A stretch of 64,000 bases of DNA from Pseudoneobacillus rhizosphaerae (GCF_917563885.1 NZ_CAKJTG010000006.1:1-64000); one strand, 5' to 3'. Shown: positions 8,338 through 18,213, numbered from the stretch's first letter. Numbers and translations: made by a program. The notes: generated by a model not told the origin, from the letters alone.

Positions 8338-9258
8338 TTGAAAAACATAAAAGTAGGTAACAGTAACATAACAGCTTCCAACATCATAATGGGAAATATG
8401 CGTTTAAACGAGCTTTCAGTTTCGGAAGCTGAAAAATTAATCCGTACTGCGATGGACATAGGAATTAATTTCTTTGATCATGCAGATATATATGGTGGAG
8501 GTCAATGTGAAGAGCTATTTGCTAATGCGATTAACATGAATTCAACCATCCGTGAACAAATGATTTTACAAAGTAAATGTGGGATTCGAAATGGATATTT
8601 TGATTTTTCAAAAGAATATATCATTGAATCCGTTAACGGGATCCTCAAACGATTAAAAACAGAGTATCTTGACATATTGTTGCTTCATCGTCCTGATCCA
8701 TTAATGGAACCTGAAGAAGTTTCGGAGGCATTTGATGAGCTTTATAACAGTGGAAAGATAAGAAACTTTGGTGTGTCAAACTTTAATCCAATGCAGCTTG
8801 AACTATTACAGAAAAACATTAACCATAAGTTGATGGTTAACCAAGTGCAATTTGGTATTGCACATACTCCATTAATCGATTCGGGAATTGCCTTTAATAT
8901 GAAAATAGATCAATCAGTAAACCGTGATAACAGTATTCTAGAATATTGTCGCTTGAATGATATCACCTTACAAGCATGGTCACCATTCCAGCACGGTTTT
9001 TTTGAGGGGACATTCCTTGGCGATTTAGACCGTTATCCAAAGTTAAACGAAGTAATTAATCAATTAGCTGAGAAATATGGTGTGACAAATACGGCTATTT
9101 CTACAGCTTGGATTACTCGCCATCCTGCCAACATACAAGTTGTACTTGGTACAACAAAAGTCAATCGTATGAAAGAGGCATGCAAAGGTGTTGAGATAAT
9201 CTTGACTAGAGAAGAGTGGTATCAGATTTACAAGGCAGCTGGAAATATCGTACCCTAA
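8338..9258 (+). CDS. aldo/keto reductase
   Basis: NADPH-dependent aldo/keto reductase of 306 residues. The AKR tetrad is visible: Asp47 and Tyr52 in FDHADIYGG, Lys80 in LQSKCGI, and the His in LLLHRPD. NFGVSNF and the C-terminal IQVVLGTTKVNRM phosphate-binding region follow. It resembles the YdhF-type oxidoreductases; the substrate is unknown. The start is TTG 8338 with AAGGATGG (8322-8329) upstream; no ATG lies near. Monocistronic, ending at the terminator at 9265. Confidence 0.9.
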   Translation: MKNIKVGNSNITASNIIMGNMRLNELSVSEAEKLIRTAMDIGINFFDHADIYGGGQCEELFANAINMNSTIREQMILQSKCGIRNGYFDFSKEYIIESVNGILKRLKTEYLDILLLHRPDPLMEPEEVSEAFDELYNSGKIRNFGVSNFNPMQLELLQKNINHKLMVNQVQFGIAHTPLIDSGIAFNMKIDQSVNRDNSILEYCRLNDITLQAWSPFQHGFFEGTFLGDLDRYPKLNEVINQLAEKYGVTNTAISTAWITRHPANIQVVLGTTKVNRMKEACKGVEIILTREEWYQIYKAAGNIVP

Positions 9259-9264
9259 TTGAGA

Positions 9265-9296
9265 AAATCAGCGCTGTTAGGCGCTGATTTTTTCAA
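9265..9296. terminator. bidirectional terminator
   Basis: AAATCAGCGC (9265-9274) and GCGCTGATTT (9281-9290) form a perfect 10-bp stem, with T-run at the right and A residues at the left. It ends the aldo/keto reductase and overlaps the 3' end of the convergent transporter gene. Confidence 0.88.
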
Positions 9297-10197
9297 TTTT
9301 CTTTTGAAAAATTTTCGTATTTGTTCCTACATATACTCCTGATAAAACAAAAGCAGCTCCAACACCGTGAGCCCATGTGAAGGTTTCTCCAAGATAAATG
9401 GTTGCCATCAATACAGCTGAAACAGGCATAACATTGATAAAAATAGAAGCCTTAGCTGCCCCAACTTCTTTGATTCCGTAGTAGTACATAACAAATGACA
9501 CAACCGTAACAAATATGCTCATATGGGCAATCGCGACCCAAGTGGTAAGGCTTGCCTGTTGAACATCCTGCCAGCTTGTTTCGACTAAGGCAAACGGTAA
9601 TAAAAATAAAGTACCAAATGCAACCGCATAGGTGGTAGATTCTACTGCACTATATTTTTTTAAGACTACTTTTCCGACCACACTATACAATGCCCAACTA
9701 ATGACGGCACCTAGTAAAACCAAATCAATCGGTTCAAAGCCTAATTGGAAAAGTGTTAATAGATGCCCATCCGTAATAATAAAAGTAACCCCTGTAAGAG
9801 CAATGATCATGCCAATAATATTATTCCTAGTAATCGTTTCTTTTAGAAATAATCCAGATAAAAGGACGATTAAAACCGGATTCGAAGCGATAAATAAAGA
9901 ACTTTTAATAACTGGTGCATGTTTTGAGGCCAGAAAAAAGCAAATATTATACAAAGCAATTCCTGTTAACCCTAGAACGGTAAATAAACCAATGTCTTTA
10001 AGTGTGAGTTTTTTACGATTCTTCTCCATGATCCACATCAATGGGAACAATAGAATCGCTGCACCAAAAAAGCGTAAAAACGCAACTGTTGCGGGTTGAA
10101 AGCTTTGTACTGCAAGCTTACCTGCAATAAAGGCGCTACCCCAAGTGGCTGTTGCCAAGGTTAACATTCCGTATGTAAGCCAAAGCTTCTTATTCAT
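9277..10197 (-). CDS. EamA/DMT-family transporter
   Basis: Ten-helix drug/metabolite transporter of 306 residues built from two EamA repeats (about 10-140 and 155-290), each starting with the typical ATWGSAFIAGK or ISWALYSVVGK helix. Members export amino acids or metabolites at the cytoplasmic membrane; no substrate can be inferred here. ATG 10197 has AAGGGGA nine nt upstream on the minus strand. The gene is convergent with the aldo/keto reductase and divergent from the Lrp-led cluster. Confidence 0.9.
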   Translation of the reverse strand: MNKKLWLTYGMLTLATATWGSAFIAGKLAVQSFQPATVAFLRFFGAAILLFPLMWIMEKNRKKLTLKDIGLFTVLGLTGIALYNICFFLASKHAPVIKSSLFIASNPVLIVLLSGLFLKETITRNNIIGMIIALTGVTFIITDGHLLTLFQLGFEPIDLVLLGAVISWALYSVVGKVVLKKYSAVESTTYAVAFGTLFLLPFALVETSWQDVQQASLTTWVAIAHMSIFVTVVSFVMYYYGIKEVGAAKASIFINVMPVSAVLMATIYLGETFTWAHGVGAAFVLSGVYVGTNTKIFQKKIEKISA

Positions 10198-10641
10198 TTA
10201 GTCCCCTTCAATCTTTTAAATTTTATAACTAGTATTGTATCATCCTTTTCGAACTCGAAATATTTATTTTTTTGAGAAAAGCAAACAAAAAATAGTAATG
10301 GTAAAATTTACATATTTTATAGGTAATTTATACCAAAAATTATTTTCCGCAAACTGGGTATAAAGAACGATTTTTTATTTCTGTTTCAGAAAGGTTTTAC
10401 ACTATTAATCGTTAATCTACCGCATTGTGAAGCGTTTTTTGGGATTAATTCATAAAAGTCACAAAATTTATAATCTTCTAAAAATTCATTGAAAATTGAA
10501 GTAAGCTGTTTTATAGTTTGTAATAATCCTAGATTTAGAAGAATAACATAAAACAATTACTAAATATAGTGGAAATGCTATCACATACTTACGAAAGACA
10601 ACCAACATTCTAGTCTTCTGGTCGAAAGGAGGTAATTGAAA
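10198..10641. other. intergenic region upstream of the Lrp-type regulator
   Basis: About 440 AT-rich bases between divergent genes. Apart from the promoter at 10489 and the SD AAAGGAGG at 10625-10632, I see no gene, conserved RNA or repeat. The length suits a regulatory region for the cluster that follows. Confidence 0.5.
10489..10517 (+). promoter_or_regulatory. candidate sigma-A promoter for the lrp gene and cluster
   Basis: TTGAAA (10489-10494), 17-nt spacer, TATAGT (10512-10517). It lies about 120 nt before the regulator start, leaving room for autoregulatory operators. Confidence 0.55.
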
Positions 10642-11091
10642 ATGAGTAGTCCTTACATCGATGAGTTAGATAAAGGAATTATCAAGTTTTTAGCAAATGA
10701 CGGAAGAATGTCATTCACAGAAATCGCATCTAACTTGTTCGTAACGGAAAAAACAATAAGAACGAGGTACAAACACTTACTAGAACAAAATATTTTAAAC
10801 GTTGTAGGTGTCGTGGATCCTGTAGCTATAGGGATTAAAGCAGGAGCGATTATTCAATTAAAGGTTCAATTACCTATCCTCGAACAAGTGATTGAAGACT
10901 TAAAAAAACTAAAGGAAGTTAGATTTATTACATCTATATCAGGTAAATATCAAGTAATTATTCAGGTGGCAGTACCAACATACGATGATTTGTCTGCAAG
11001 CTTTAAAAAAATTAGATTGATTCCTGGATTAGAAGAAATGAATACTACCGTCCAACTTGAAGTACATAAAAATACCTTTGAATACTTTTGA
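10642..11091 (+). CDS. Lrp/AsnC-family transcriptional regulator
   Basis: About 149 residues. An N-terminal winged helix-turn-helix (LDKGIIKFLANDGRMSF through the EKTIRTRYKHL recognition helix, residues about 6-50) precedes the alpha/beta RAM effector-binding domain. ATG 10642 is preferred over TTG 10636 because AAAGGAGG is nine nt upstream of the ATG. Such proteins bind DNA as dimers or octamers and respond to amino acids. As the first gene before a peptide importer and several amidohydrolases, it is probably their local regulator, sensing an amino acid released by them; this is inference. Confidence 0.9.
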   Translation: MSSPYIDELDKGIIKFLANDGRMSFTEIASNLFVTEKTIRTRYKHLLEQNILNVVGVVDPVAIGIKAGAIIQLKVQLPILEQVIEDLKKLKEVRFITSISGKYQVIIQVAVPTYDDLSASFKKIRLIPGLEEMNTTVQLEVHKNTFEYF

Positions 11092-11160
11092 AAGAGGATA
11101 AAACACATTAACTTACGTTTTCTTTTTTAAAAAAATAGATGAGGATGGGAAGGGATATAT

Positions 11161-12375
11161 ATGCTAGCAAATTGGAATGAACGTTTAGAAGAGTTATATG
11201 ATCAAATGGTTGAATGGAGAAGAGATTTTCATCAACACCCAGAATTATCGTTCCAGGAAGAGAGAACTCCTAAAATCATAACGAAGTATCTTGAAAGTCT
11301 AGGGATTGAAGTGAAAACAGGTGTTGGTGGTCGTGGTGTGGTTGGGACAATTAGAGGTGGAAAGCCAGGCAAAACGATTGCCATACGAGCAGACTTTGAT
11401 GCTTTACCGATTCAGGATGAAAAAGATGTACCTTATAAGTCAACCGTTTCAGGTGTTATGCATGCATGTGGGCACGACGGACACACCGCTACACTTTTAG
11501 GAGTGGCAAAGGTATTAAGTGAAAATTGCGAACAGTTAAATGGAAATGTTGTGCTATTACACCAACATGCGGAAGAGGTAGCACCTGGTGGAGCGATTGC
11601 GATGGTAGAAGATGGTTGCTTAGAAAATGTGGATGTCGTATTTGGCACTCATTTAATGGCTAATGCCCCATATGGGACCTACGCTTATCGTAAAGGTCCG
11701 ATAATGGCAGCGGCTGATCGATTTGATATCAAGATTAAAGGTAGAGGTGGTCATGGTTCCGCACCACATGAAACGGTTGATGCGATAGCGATAGCGACTC
11801 AAGTGGTAACACAACTCCAGCACCTAGTTTCAAGACAAATAAATCCACTTAAGCCAGCAGTGGTTTCAGTTGGTTCCTTCCATGCAGGTGGGGCCTCAAA
11901 CGTGATAGCCGATTCTGCAGAGCTAACTGGAACGGTTCGCACCTTTGATCCTGAGGTGCGAGATTATATTGAAAAAGAATTGAAAACTATTGTTGAAGGA
12001 ATTTGTTCAGCATTTCATGCAACAGCTGAAGTTACCTATTTCCGTGGATATCCTGCAGTAGTGAATCATGATAAAGAAACGGATGTATTCGTAGAGGTTA
12101 TGAAAAAGTGCGTTGGTGAAGATAAATTAATCCATATCGACCCAATCATGGGAAGTGAGGACTTTGGTTATTTTATTAAAGAAAAACCAGGGATGTTTTT
12201 CTTTACAGCAGCGGGTAATGAAGAGATTGGGGCAAGTTATCCACATCATCACCCTAAATTTGATTTTGATGAAAGAGCGATGCTAAATGCTGGAAAAGCA
12301 CTACTTTCTATTACACACAATTATTTATGTGAACAGGAAGTATTAGAAGAAAAGCTAGTGGCCGAAAAAGCATAA
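11161..12375 (+). CDS. M20 amidohydrolase (N-acyl-amino-acid / hippurate hydrolase type)
   Basis: Metal-dependent M20D amidohydrolase of 404 residues. RRDFHQHPELSFQE near the start, RADFDALPI, MHACGHDGHTA (metal ligands), HQHAEE and GSEDF towards the C-terminus are diagnostic, with a dimerisation domain (about 180-290) containing GRGGHGSAPH. The family removes acyl groups from amino acids or cleaves hippurate-like amides in the cytosol. It follows the Lrp regulator by 70 nt and precedes the importer ATPase by 35 nt, so it is likely co-transcribed with them. GGAAGGG sits before ATG 11161. Confidence 0.93.
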   Translation: MLANWNERLEELYDQMVEWRRDFHQHPELSFQEERTPKIITKYLESLGIEVKTGVGGRGVVGTIRGGKPGKTIAIRADFDALPIQDEKDVPYKSTVSGVMHACGHDGHTATLLGVAKVLSENCEQLNGNVVLLHQHAEEVAPGGAIAMVEDGCLENVDVVFGTHLMANAPYGTYAYRKGPIMAAADRFDIKIKGRGGHGSAPHETVDAIAIATQVVTQLQHLVSRQINPLKPAVVSVGSFHAGGASNVIADSAELTGTVRTFDPEVRDYIEKELKTIVEGICSAFHATAEVTYFRGYPAVVNHDKETDVFVEVMKKCVGEDKLIHIDPIMGSEDFGYFIKEKPGMFFFTAAGNEEIGASYPHHHPKFDFDERAMLNAGKALLSITHNYLCEQEVLEEKLVAEKA

Positions 12376-12409
12376 GTGGCTGAAAATAACGAAAAAAGGG
12401 GGGCGAAAA

Positions 12410-13426
12410 GTGGAAGAGTACTTATTAAAGGTAGATAAGGTTCAAACTGTGTTTAAAACAGGAAAGGGAGAGATTACATCCGTAGAGGAGGTAAGCTTTC
12501 AACTTAAACCAGGACAAACCATAGGCATTGTCGGAGAATCAGGCTGTGGAAAAAGTGTTACCTCTCTTTCGATAATGAGGCTACTTGGTAAACATGGTTA
12601 TGTTAAGAATGGATCGATTCTTTTTAATGGTAAGGATCTAGCCAAAATTTCTGAAGCTGAAATGAGAGAAATTCGTGGAAATGAAATTTCGATGATCTTT
12701 CAGGAGCCCATGACATCTTTGAACCCCGTTTTCACCATTGGGAATCAAATGATGGAGGGAATTCGCCTCCATATGAAGCTAGGAAAAAAAGAAGCAAGAA
12801 ATTATGCAATTGAAATGCTTAATAGTGTTGGAATTCCAAGGTCAGAAGCTATCATGAATGAATTTCCCCATGCTCTATCAGGTGGTATGAGACAGCGTGT
12901 CATGATTGCTATGGCCCTATCCTGTAGACCAAGACTGCTAATTGCGGATGAACCAACTACAGCGTTAGATGTAACCATTCAAGCACAAATACTAGAATTA
13001 ATGAAAAAGCTCCGCTCACAATCTAATACAGCGATTATTTTAATCACGCATGATTTAGGTGTAGTCGCAGAAATGGTCGATAAAATTATTGTCATGTATG
13101 CTGGGCAAGTAGTTGAAGAAGCAGATGTTTTTACACTCTTTGACAATCCAAAGCACCCATATACAAAAGGGTTAATAGGTTCTATTCCTCATATCGAAAC
13201 GCATCAGGAGGATAGGCTAATATCTATCCCTGGAGCGGTACCGAGCCTGCAAAATATGCCAACTGGCTGCCGCTTTCATACAAGGTGTGAGTTTGCAACA
13301 GAACGTTGCCTACAAGAACAACCAAACCTCATTCAATTAGATGAAACCGGTGAGCATAAGGTAAGGTGCTGGTTAGCAGAAGAAGAGGCCTATGTATCCC
13401 GTGAGAACAAGGAGGTTTTTGTATGA
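12410..13426 (+). CDS. oligopeptide ABC transporter ATPase (OppD/DppD type)
   Basis: 338-residue ATPase with Walker A GESGCGKS (42-49), signature LSGGMRQRV, Walker B LLIADEPTTALD and H-loop ITHDLG. The C-terminal oligopeptide-transporter tail with clustered Cys (GCRFHTRCEFATERC) is typical of the Opp/Dpp/Nik group and may bind an Fe-S cluster. GTG start with a GGGGGG run upstream. The end overlaps the next gene by 4 nt (ATGA), indicating translational coupling. It energises peptide import with the following genes. Confidence 0.95.
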   Translation: MEEYLLKVDKVQTVFKTGKGEITSVEEVSFQLKPGQTIGIVGESGCGKSVTSLSIMRLLGKHGYVKNGSILFNGKDLAKISEAEMREIRGNEISMIFQEPMTSLNPVFTIGNQMMEGIRLHMKLGKKEARNYAIEMLNSVGIPRSEAIMNEFPHALSGGMRQRVMIAMALSCRPRLLIADEPTTALDVTIQAQILELMKKLRSQSNTAIILITHDLGVVAEMVDKIIVMYAGQVVEEADVFTLFDNPKHPYTKGLIGSIPHIETHQEDRLISIPGAVPSLQNMPTGCRFHTRCEFATERCLQEQPNLIQLDETGEHKVRCWLAEEEAYVSRENKEVFV

Positions 13427-14439
13427 GTCTACCAACAGAAATCAAGATAGAAAAACCTTCAAAAGAACGAACAGGGACTCCTTTATTAGAAATAAATAAT
13501 TTAAAACAATATTATCCAATTAAAAAAGGAATCTTTTCAAAAACAGTAGGTCATGTCAAAGCTGTGGATGGACTATCATTACAAATTTACCCAGGTGAAA
13601 CATTAGGTTTAGTTGGAGAATCGGGATGTGGAAAGTCAACAACAGGCAGGGCCATCGTTCAATTGGAGAAGCCTTCAGAGGGAGAAATTATTTTTGATGG
13701 AAAAAATATTTCCAACTTTACGAATCGGGAAATGAGAAGTATACGGACCGAATTACAAATTATCTTTCAGGATCCGTATTCTTCTCTCAATCCTAGGAAG
13801 CGTATTGGCGACCTGCTAAGTGAACCATTATTATTCCATAAACTCGCTACACCTTCTGAAGCAAAGAAAAAAGTAGAGGATATGTTAGAGATTGTTGGAT
13901 TACCAAAGTCCTATCGAAATCGTTATCCTCACGAATTTTCAGGGGGACAGCGTCAACGGATTGGGATTGCAAGAGCTTTAATTTTAAACCCTAAATTAAT
14001 CGTTTGTGATGAACCCGTATCGGCATTAGATGTATCGATTCAAGCTCAAGTTTTGAATCTATTAAAGGATTTACAGAATGAATTTAACTTGACGTATTTA
14101 TTTATTGGACACGGACTTGGAGCAGTGAAATACATTAGTGATCGAATTGCAGTCATGTATTTAGGGAACATCGTTGAGATTGCAAAAACGGAGGAAATGT
14201 TTAAAAATCCTAAACATCCTTATACTCTAGCCCTTCTTAATGCATATCCAGTACCGAATCCACATTTACGAGGGAGACAGAGAATTGTCTTGGAAGGGGA
14301 TGTACCAAGTCCAGCAAATCCACCAAAAGGATGTAAATTTCATACCCGCTGTCCGATAGCGCAAAGTAAATGTAGAGAGGAAGTACCAGTGCTAACAGGA
14401 GTTCATCATTCTGTTGCCTGTCATTTTCCAATTAATTAG
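13423..14439 (+). CDS. oligopeptide ABC transporter ATPase (OppF/DppF type)
   Basis: Partner ATPase of 338 residues: Walker A GESGCGKS (65-72), signature FSGGQRQRI, Walker B LIVCDEPVSALD and the C-terminal GCKFHTRCPIAQSKC tail. The switch region reads FIGHGLGAVKYISD; the H-loop His is kept but the usual SHD is GHG, a small deviation. It overlaps the preceding ATPase gene by 4 nt and precedes the permease gene by 20 nt. Confidence 0.95.
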   Translation: MSLPTEIKIEKPSKERTGTPLLEINNLKQYYPIKKGIFSKTVGHVKAVDGLSLQIYPGETLGLVGESGCGKSTTGRAIVQLEKPSEGEIIFDGKNISNFTNREMRSIRTELQIIFQDPYSSLNPRKRIGDLLSEPLLFHKLATPSEAKKKVEDMLEIVGLPKSYRNRYPHEFSGGQRQRIGIARALILNPKLIVCDEPVSALDVSIQAQVLNLLKDLQNEFNLTYLFIGHGLGAVKYISDRIAVMYLGNIVEIAKTEEMFKNPKHPYTLALLNAYPVPNPHLRGRQRIVLEGDVPSPANPPKGCKFHTRCPIAQSKCREEVPVLTGVHHSVACHFPIN

Positions 14440-14459
14440 CTAAAAGGGGGTGGCAATGA

Positions 14460-15410
14460 ATGTTTCAATACATTATTCGCCGATTATTAATCGCTATTCC
14501 GGTTTTATTAGGAGTAACCATCTTTAACTTTTTCATTATTAATCTAGCACCTGGTAATCCAGTTGACATGTTTGTTAATCCCAATATGTCTGCAGCAGAT
14601 ATCTTAGCAAAAAAAGAAGCACTGGGATTAAATGATCCACTTTGGGAGCAGTATGGCAGATGGATGGGAAGTATGTTACAGGGGGATTTTGGATATTCAT
14701 TTGCTACATATGAACCGGTGTTGGATAATATCGCAGCCCGAATCGGTCCGACACTACTCTTAATGGGAACAGCCTTAATCATTGCTTATTTAATTGCTAT
14801 TCCGGTTGGAATTCTTAGTGCAACCAAACAATATTCATTTATTGATTATTTAACGACAACGTTTTCGTTCTTTGGCATCTCAATACCGAACTTTTTCTTA
14901 GGGTTAGGAGCCATTTATGTTTTTGGAATTGTGTTCCCTATTTTCCCAACTGGAGGCATGACTACATTAGGATCGTCAGGTGGCTTTGTTGATACCTTCA
15001 TGCACTTAGTGCTCCCAGCAATGGTACTTGGGACAGCCATTGCGGGAAGTATGGTTCGATATGTTCGTTCTAGTATGCTGGAGGTTCTAGGACAAGACTA
15101 CTTAAGAACAGCGAGAGCCAAGGGATTACGAGAGTTTTTTGTCAATAACAAACACGCCTTGCGTAATGCTTTAATTCCGATTGTGACCATTATTGGACTT
15201 GAAATTCCACTGCTTATTGGTGGAGCGGTTGTTACAGAACAAATCTTCCAATGGCCAGGGTTAGGTCAGTTAACCATTCAGTCAATTGGTTCACGTGATT
15301 ATCCGATGCTAATGGCATTAAATTTCATCGCTGCATTTACCGTATTATTCTCAAATCTTTTAACTGATCTTATGTACTCAGTTGTTGATCCGAGGATTAA
15401 ATACAACTAG
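14460..15410 (+). CDS. peptide ABC transporter permease (DppB type)
   Basis: 316-residue inner-membrane permease. The MFQYIIRRLLIAIPVLLGV first helix and the NFFIINLAPGNPVD loop are characteristic of DppB/OppB. The cytoplasmic EAA-like loop (YLRTARAKGLREFFV) contacts the ATPases. About six membrane segments are visible. AAAGGGGGTGG precedes ATG 14460; another ATG four nt upstream is out of frame. Confidence 0.94.
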   Translation: MFQYIIRRLLIAIPVLLGVTIFNFFIINLAPGNPVDMFVNPNMSAADILAKKEALGLNDPLWEQYGRWMGSMLQGDFGYSFATYEPVLDNIAARIGPTLLLMGTALIIAYLIAIPVGILSATKQYSFIDYLTTTFSFFGISIPNFFLGLGAIYVFGIVFPIFPTGGMTTLGSSGGFVDTFMHLVLPAMVLGTAIAGSMVRYVRSSMLEVLGQDYLRTARAKGLREFFVNNKHALRNALIPIVTIIGLEIPLLIGGAVVTEQIFQWPGLGQLTIQSIGSRDYPMLMALNFIAAFTVLFSNLLTDLMYSVVDPRIKYN

Positions 15411-15429
15411 AGTTTGAGGGGGGAAATAG

Positions 15430-16362
15430 ATGGCGGCGCCAGAATTAGAATTTGAAAATAATACTCCAGTTAGCATAACTCAACCATTAAGCAACAGTCA
15501 GGAGGGGTTAGGTAAAGAGGAGAGCTATTTAAAGGTAGTGGCAAATCGATTTTTTAAACATAAGCTTGCTGTGATTGGACTAGTAATCATAACATTATTT
15601 GTTTTAATGGCTATTTTTGCTCCGGTTATTGCTCCCCAGGATCCGTTAGAAGTAGGGTACGAATTTGAGGCAAAGCCATCATCTGAACATCTACTTGGAA
15701 CAGATCAGGTTGGTCGCGATGTATTAAGTCGTTTAATTTATGCTTCCCGTATCTCACTATCCGTTGGTTTAGGAGCGGTTTCGATTTATGTGGTAATTGG
15801 TACGATTTTAGGAGCGATAGCAGGCTATATGGGAAAATGGGCTGACATGTTGATTATGCGGATTACAGATGTATTCATGTCCTTTCCCTTCTTAATGGTT
15901 ATTTTAGTATTAGTAAGTGTAATGGGGCCAAGTTTATTTAACATTATTTTAGTTTTAGGGATATTAGGCTGGCCACCAATAGCCCGATTAGTTAGAGGAA
16001 GTGTGTTATCTCTTAAAGAAATGGATTATGTCAAAGCGGGTGTAGCGCTAGGTTATACCGCTCCCAAAATTTTATTACATCACATCTTGCCTAATGCTTT
16101 GGCCCCGATTTTAGTCAATGCCACATTTGGAATTGCATCTGCCATTATTATGGAAGCTTCTTTAAGTTTCCTCGGAATGGGAGTACAACCGCCAACGGCG
16201 AGCTGGGGAAATATGTTAACAGAAGCTCAATCATTAACCGTTCTAGCTGAACAACCATGGTTATGGATTCCACCAGGATTAATGATCATTCTGGCTGTCA
16301 TTTCCATTAACTTTATGGGTGACGGATTGCGTGATGCGGTAGATCCGAAAAGCTTTAAATAA
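15430..16362 (+). CDS. peptide ABC transporter permease (DppC type)
   Basis: 310-residue second permease with the DppC/OppC N-terminal extension, the conserved LGTDQVGRDVLSRLIYASR periplasmic stretch and the EAA loop (DYVKAGVALGYTAPKIL). About six helices. It forms the heterodimeric channel with the preceding permease, 19 nt upstream. Its stop codon is followed at once by an inverted-repeat element. Confidence 0.94.
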   Translation: MAAPELEFENNTPVSITQPLSNSQEGLGKEESYLKVVANRFFKHKLAVIGLVIITLFVLMAIFAPVIAPQDPLEVGYEFEAKPSSEHLLGTDQVGRDVLSRLIYASRISLSVGLGAVSIYVVIGTILGAIAGYMGKWADMLIMRITDVFMSFPFLMVILVLVSVMGPSLFNIILVLGILGWPPIARLVRGSVLSLKEMDYVKAGVALGYTAPKILLHHILPNALAPILVNATFGIASAIIMEASLSFLGMGVQPPTASWGNMLTEAQSLTVLAEQPWLWIPPGLMIILAVISINFMGDGLRDAVDPKSFK

Positions 16363-16525
16363 AGGCTCTTTTCGTAATCTTTGTTGCTATTTGGACAAAT
16401 TTTAAAAGTATCCTCTTGTTTAGGCAGAATTTTGTAAGAAGAACTTACGAAAAGATGCCACGAAGTAAGATTACGAACGGGGTCAACATGATTTCGAAAA
16501 GCAACAATATTTGCGAAAACAGCCT
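16363..16525. repeat. MITE-like inverted-repeat element inside the transporter operon
   Basis: A 163-bp segment begins AGGCTCTTTTCGTAATC and ends with the near complement GCGAAAACAGCCT. The 26-nt terminal arms (16363-16388 and 16500-16525) pair at 21 of 26 positions and both carry TTGTTGCT/AGCAACAA. Inner parts (CTTACGAAAAGAT, AAGATTACGAA) give further pairing. No protein is encoded. It occupies almost the whole gap between the permease and binding-protein genes, and could be a miniature element, an attenuator or processing site, or both. Confidence 0.65.
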
Positions 16526-16554
16526 AAGTAAAAAAAATATTGGGAGGTTTAAAG

Positions 16555-18192
16555 ATGAAACGTAAAGTTCAAAAAGCATTAAGTATGGTTACGATGTCTT
16601 CATTACTATTTTTAGCAGCTTGTAATGGTGCAACCGAAACTACAACCAAAGACAAGTCAAAGGAAACTGGCACTAATTCAGATCCAAATTCAATGTTCAT
16701 TGGATTAGTGAATCCACCAACAGGATTTAACCCAATCAACTCCGGTGACGTAGCGGCGATGTTTATTCAAAAGTACTTCCAAGATACATTATTGGAAATG
16801 GACGGTCCATTAAACTTTGTTCCCCGTCTAGCTGAGTCGTTTGAAACGACAGATGGTCAGCATTATACAATTAAAATTCAGCCGAATGCTAATTGGTCGG
16901 ACGGAACCCCTATAACGGCCGATGATGTTGCTTTTACCATTAATACAATTGCAAATCCAAAATCAGAAACAACCCAAGGTGCTAACATTTCCATGTTAGC
17001 TGGTCTAGAAGCAAATGGAAAGCTACCAGAAGGGCAAACGGAATTATCATCTGTAAAAGTCGTGGATGAAAAAACACTAGAGTTAACCACAAATGTTCCA
17101 GTAGACCCTAATTATATGAAGGAATTATTTGGATTAAACATTCTCACTTTACCGAAACATATTTTAGGTGACGTGCCTGTTGAAGAATTGGCCAAACACC
17201 CATTTATGCAAAAGCCAACCGTTTCCAGTGGTGCCTATACTTTTGCAAAATATGAAAAAGACCAATACGTAGAATTATCAGCGAATAAAGACTACTATCA
17301 GGGTGCTCCAAAGCTAGAAAAACTATTTATTAAAATTATGCCAGCACCAAACCTTGTGGCTCAGCTTCAAACAGGTGAATTAGACTTCAACGTATCAAAA
17401 GGAATCGGTAAAATTGCTGTACAAGATTATGATACGGTTAAAAAATTGGACAATGTAACAGCGAGTGTTGAACCAACTATCGGATTCCAAACGATATATT
17501 TTAATAACAACAAGTTTGATAAAGAGATTCGTAAAGCATTAGCAATGGCTATCGACCGTAGCCTTCTAGTTGATAAATTATTAAAAGGCTATGGTGAAGT
17601 AGTCGATGGTCCTTACTCTTCCTTATCACCATTCCATGATAAGAGTGCTGGTGAAATTAAATACAATCCAGAAGAAGCAAAAAAATTACTTGAAGCAGCT
17701 GGATATGACTTTAATCAGACTCTAGATTTAGTTGTACCGATAGGAAATAAAGTTCGTGAACAATCCGCTCCAATCATTGCTCAAAGCTTAGAAAAAATTG
17801 GCGTAAAAACGAAGATAACAAATTATGACTTCCCAACAATCATGCAAAAAGGGAAAGCTGGAGAATTTGATCTATTATTAATCGGGTTTACGTTAACGCT
17901 TGATCCTGACGTTTCGACAGTCTATGCAACAGGTGCAGCATATAACTTTATGAGCTATAGCGATCCAAAAATGGATGAACTATTACTTAAAGGGAAGCAA
18001 GAAGCAGACGTTGAGAAGCGTAAGGTCATCTACAAAGAAATCTTAACGAAAATTATCGATGATGTACCTGCGTTAACGTTATATTCTGATCATGACTTCG
18101 CTGGCGTAAATAAACGTGTACAAGTTGGTAAACCAAAGACTTTTGGTATGCATGCTGACATTCACCAGTGGTCAGTAAGTGGGGCTAACTAA
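16555..18192 (+). CDS. peptide-binding lipoprotein (SBP family 5)
   Basis: 545-residue solute-binding protein. Lipoprotein signal with lipobox LAAC, Cys23, so it is anchored outside the membrane. Family-5 features: LNFVPRLAESFETTDG, NWSDGTPITADDVAFTI and IRKALAMAIDRSLLV. ATG 16555 has GGGAGG upstream; the frame is open from 16540. It delivers peptide to the two permeases. It is separated from them by the inverted-repeat element, which may change its expression relative to the channel genes. Confidence 0.95.
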   Translation: MKRKVQKALSMVTMSSLLFLAACNGATETTTKDKSKETGTNSDPNSMFIGLVNPPTGFNPINSGDVAAMFIQKYFQDTLLEMDGPLNFVPRLAESFETTDGQHYTIKIQPNANWSDGTPITADDVAFTINTIANPKSETTQGANISMLAGLEANGKLPEGQTELSSVKVVDEKTLELTTNVPVDPNYMKELFGLNILTLPKHILGDVPVEELAKHPFMQKPTVSSGAYTFAKYEKDQYVELSANKDYYQGAPKLEKLFIKIMPAPNLVAQLQTGELDFNVSKGIGKIAVQDYDTVKKLDNVTASVEPTIGFQTIYFNNNKFDKEIRKALAMAIDRSLLVDKLLKGYGEVVDGPYSSLSPFHDKSAGEIKYNPEEAKKLLEAAGYDFNQTLDLVVPIGNKVREQSAPIIAQSLEKIGVKTKITNYDFPTIMQKGKAGEFDLLLIGFTLTLDPDVSTVYATGAAYNFMSYSDPKMDELLLKGKQEADVEKRKVIYKEILTKIIDDVPALTLYSDHDFAGVNKRVQVGKPKTFGMHADIHQWSVSGAN

Positions 18193-18213
18193 AAACGTTA
18201 TATCTTAAAATTA

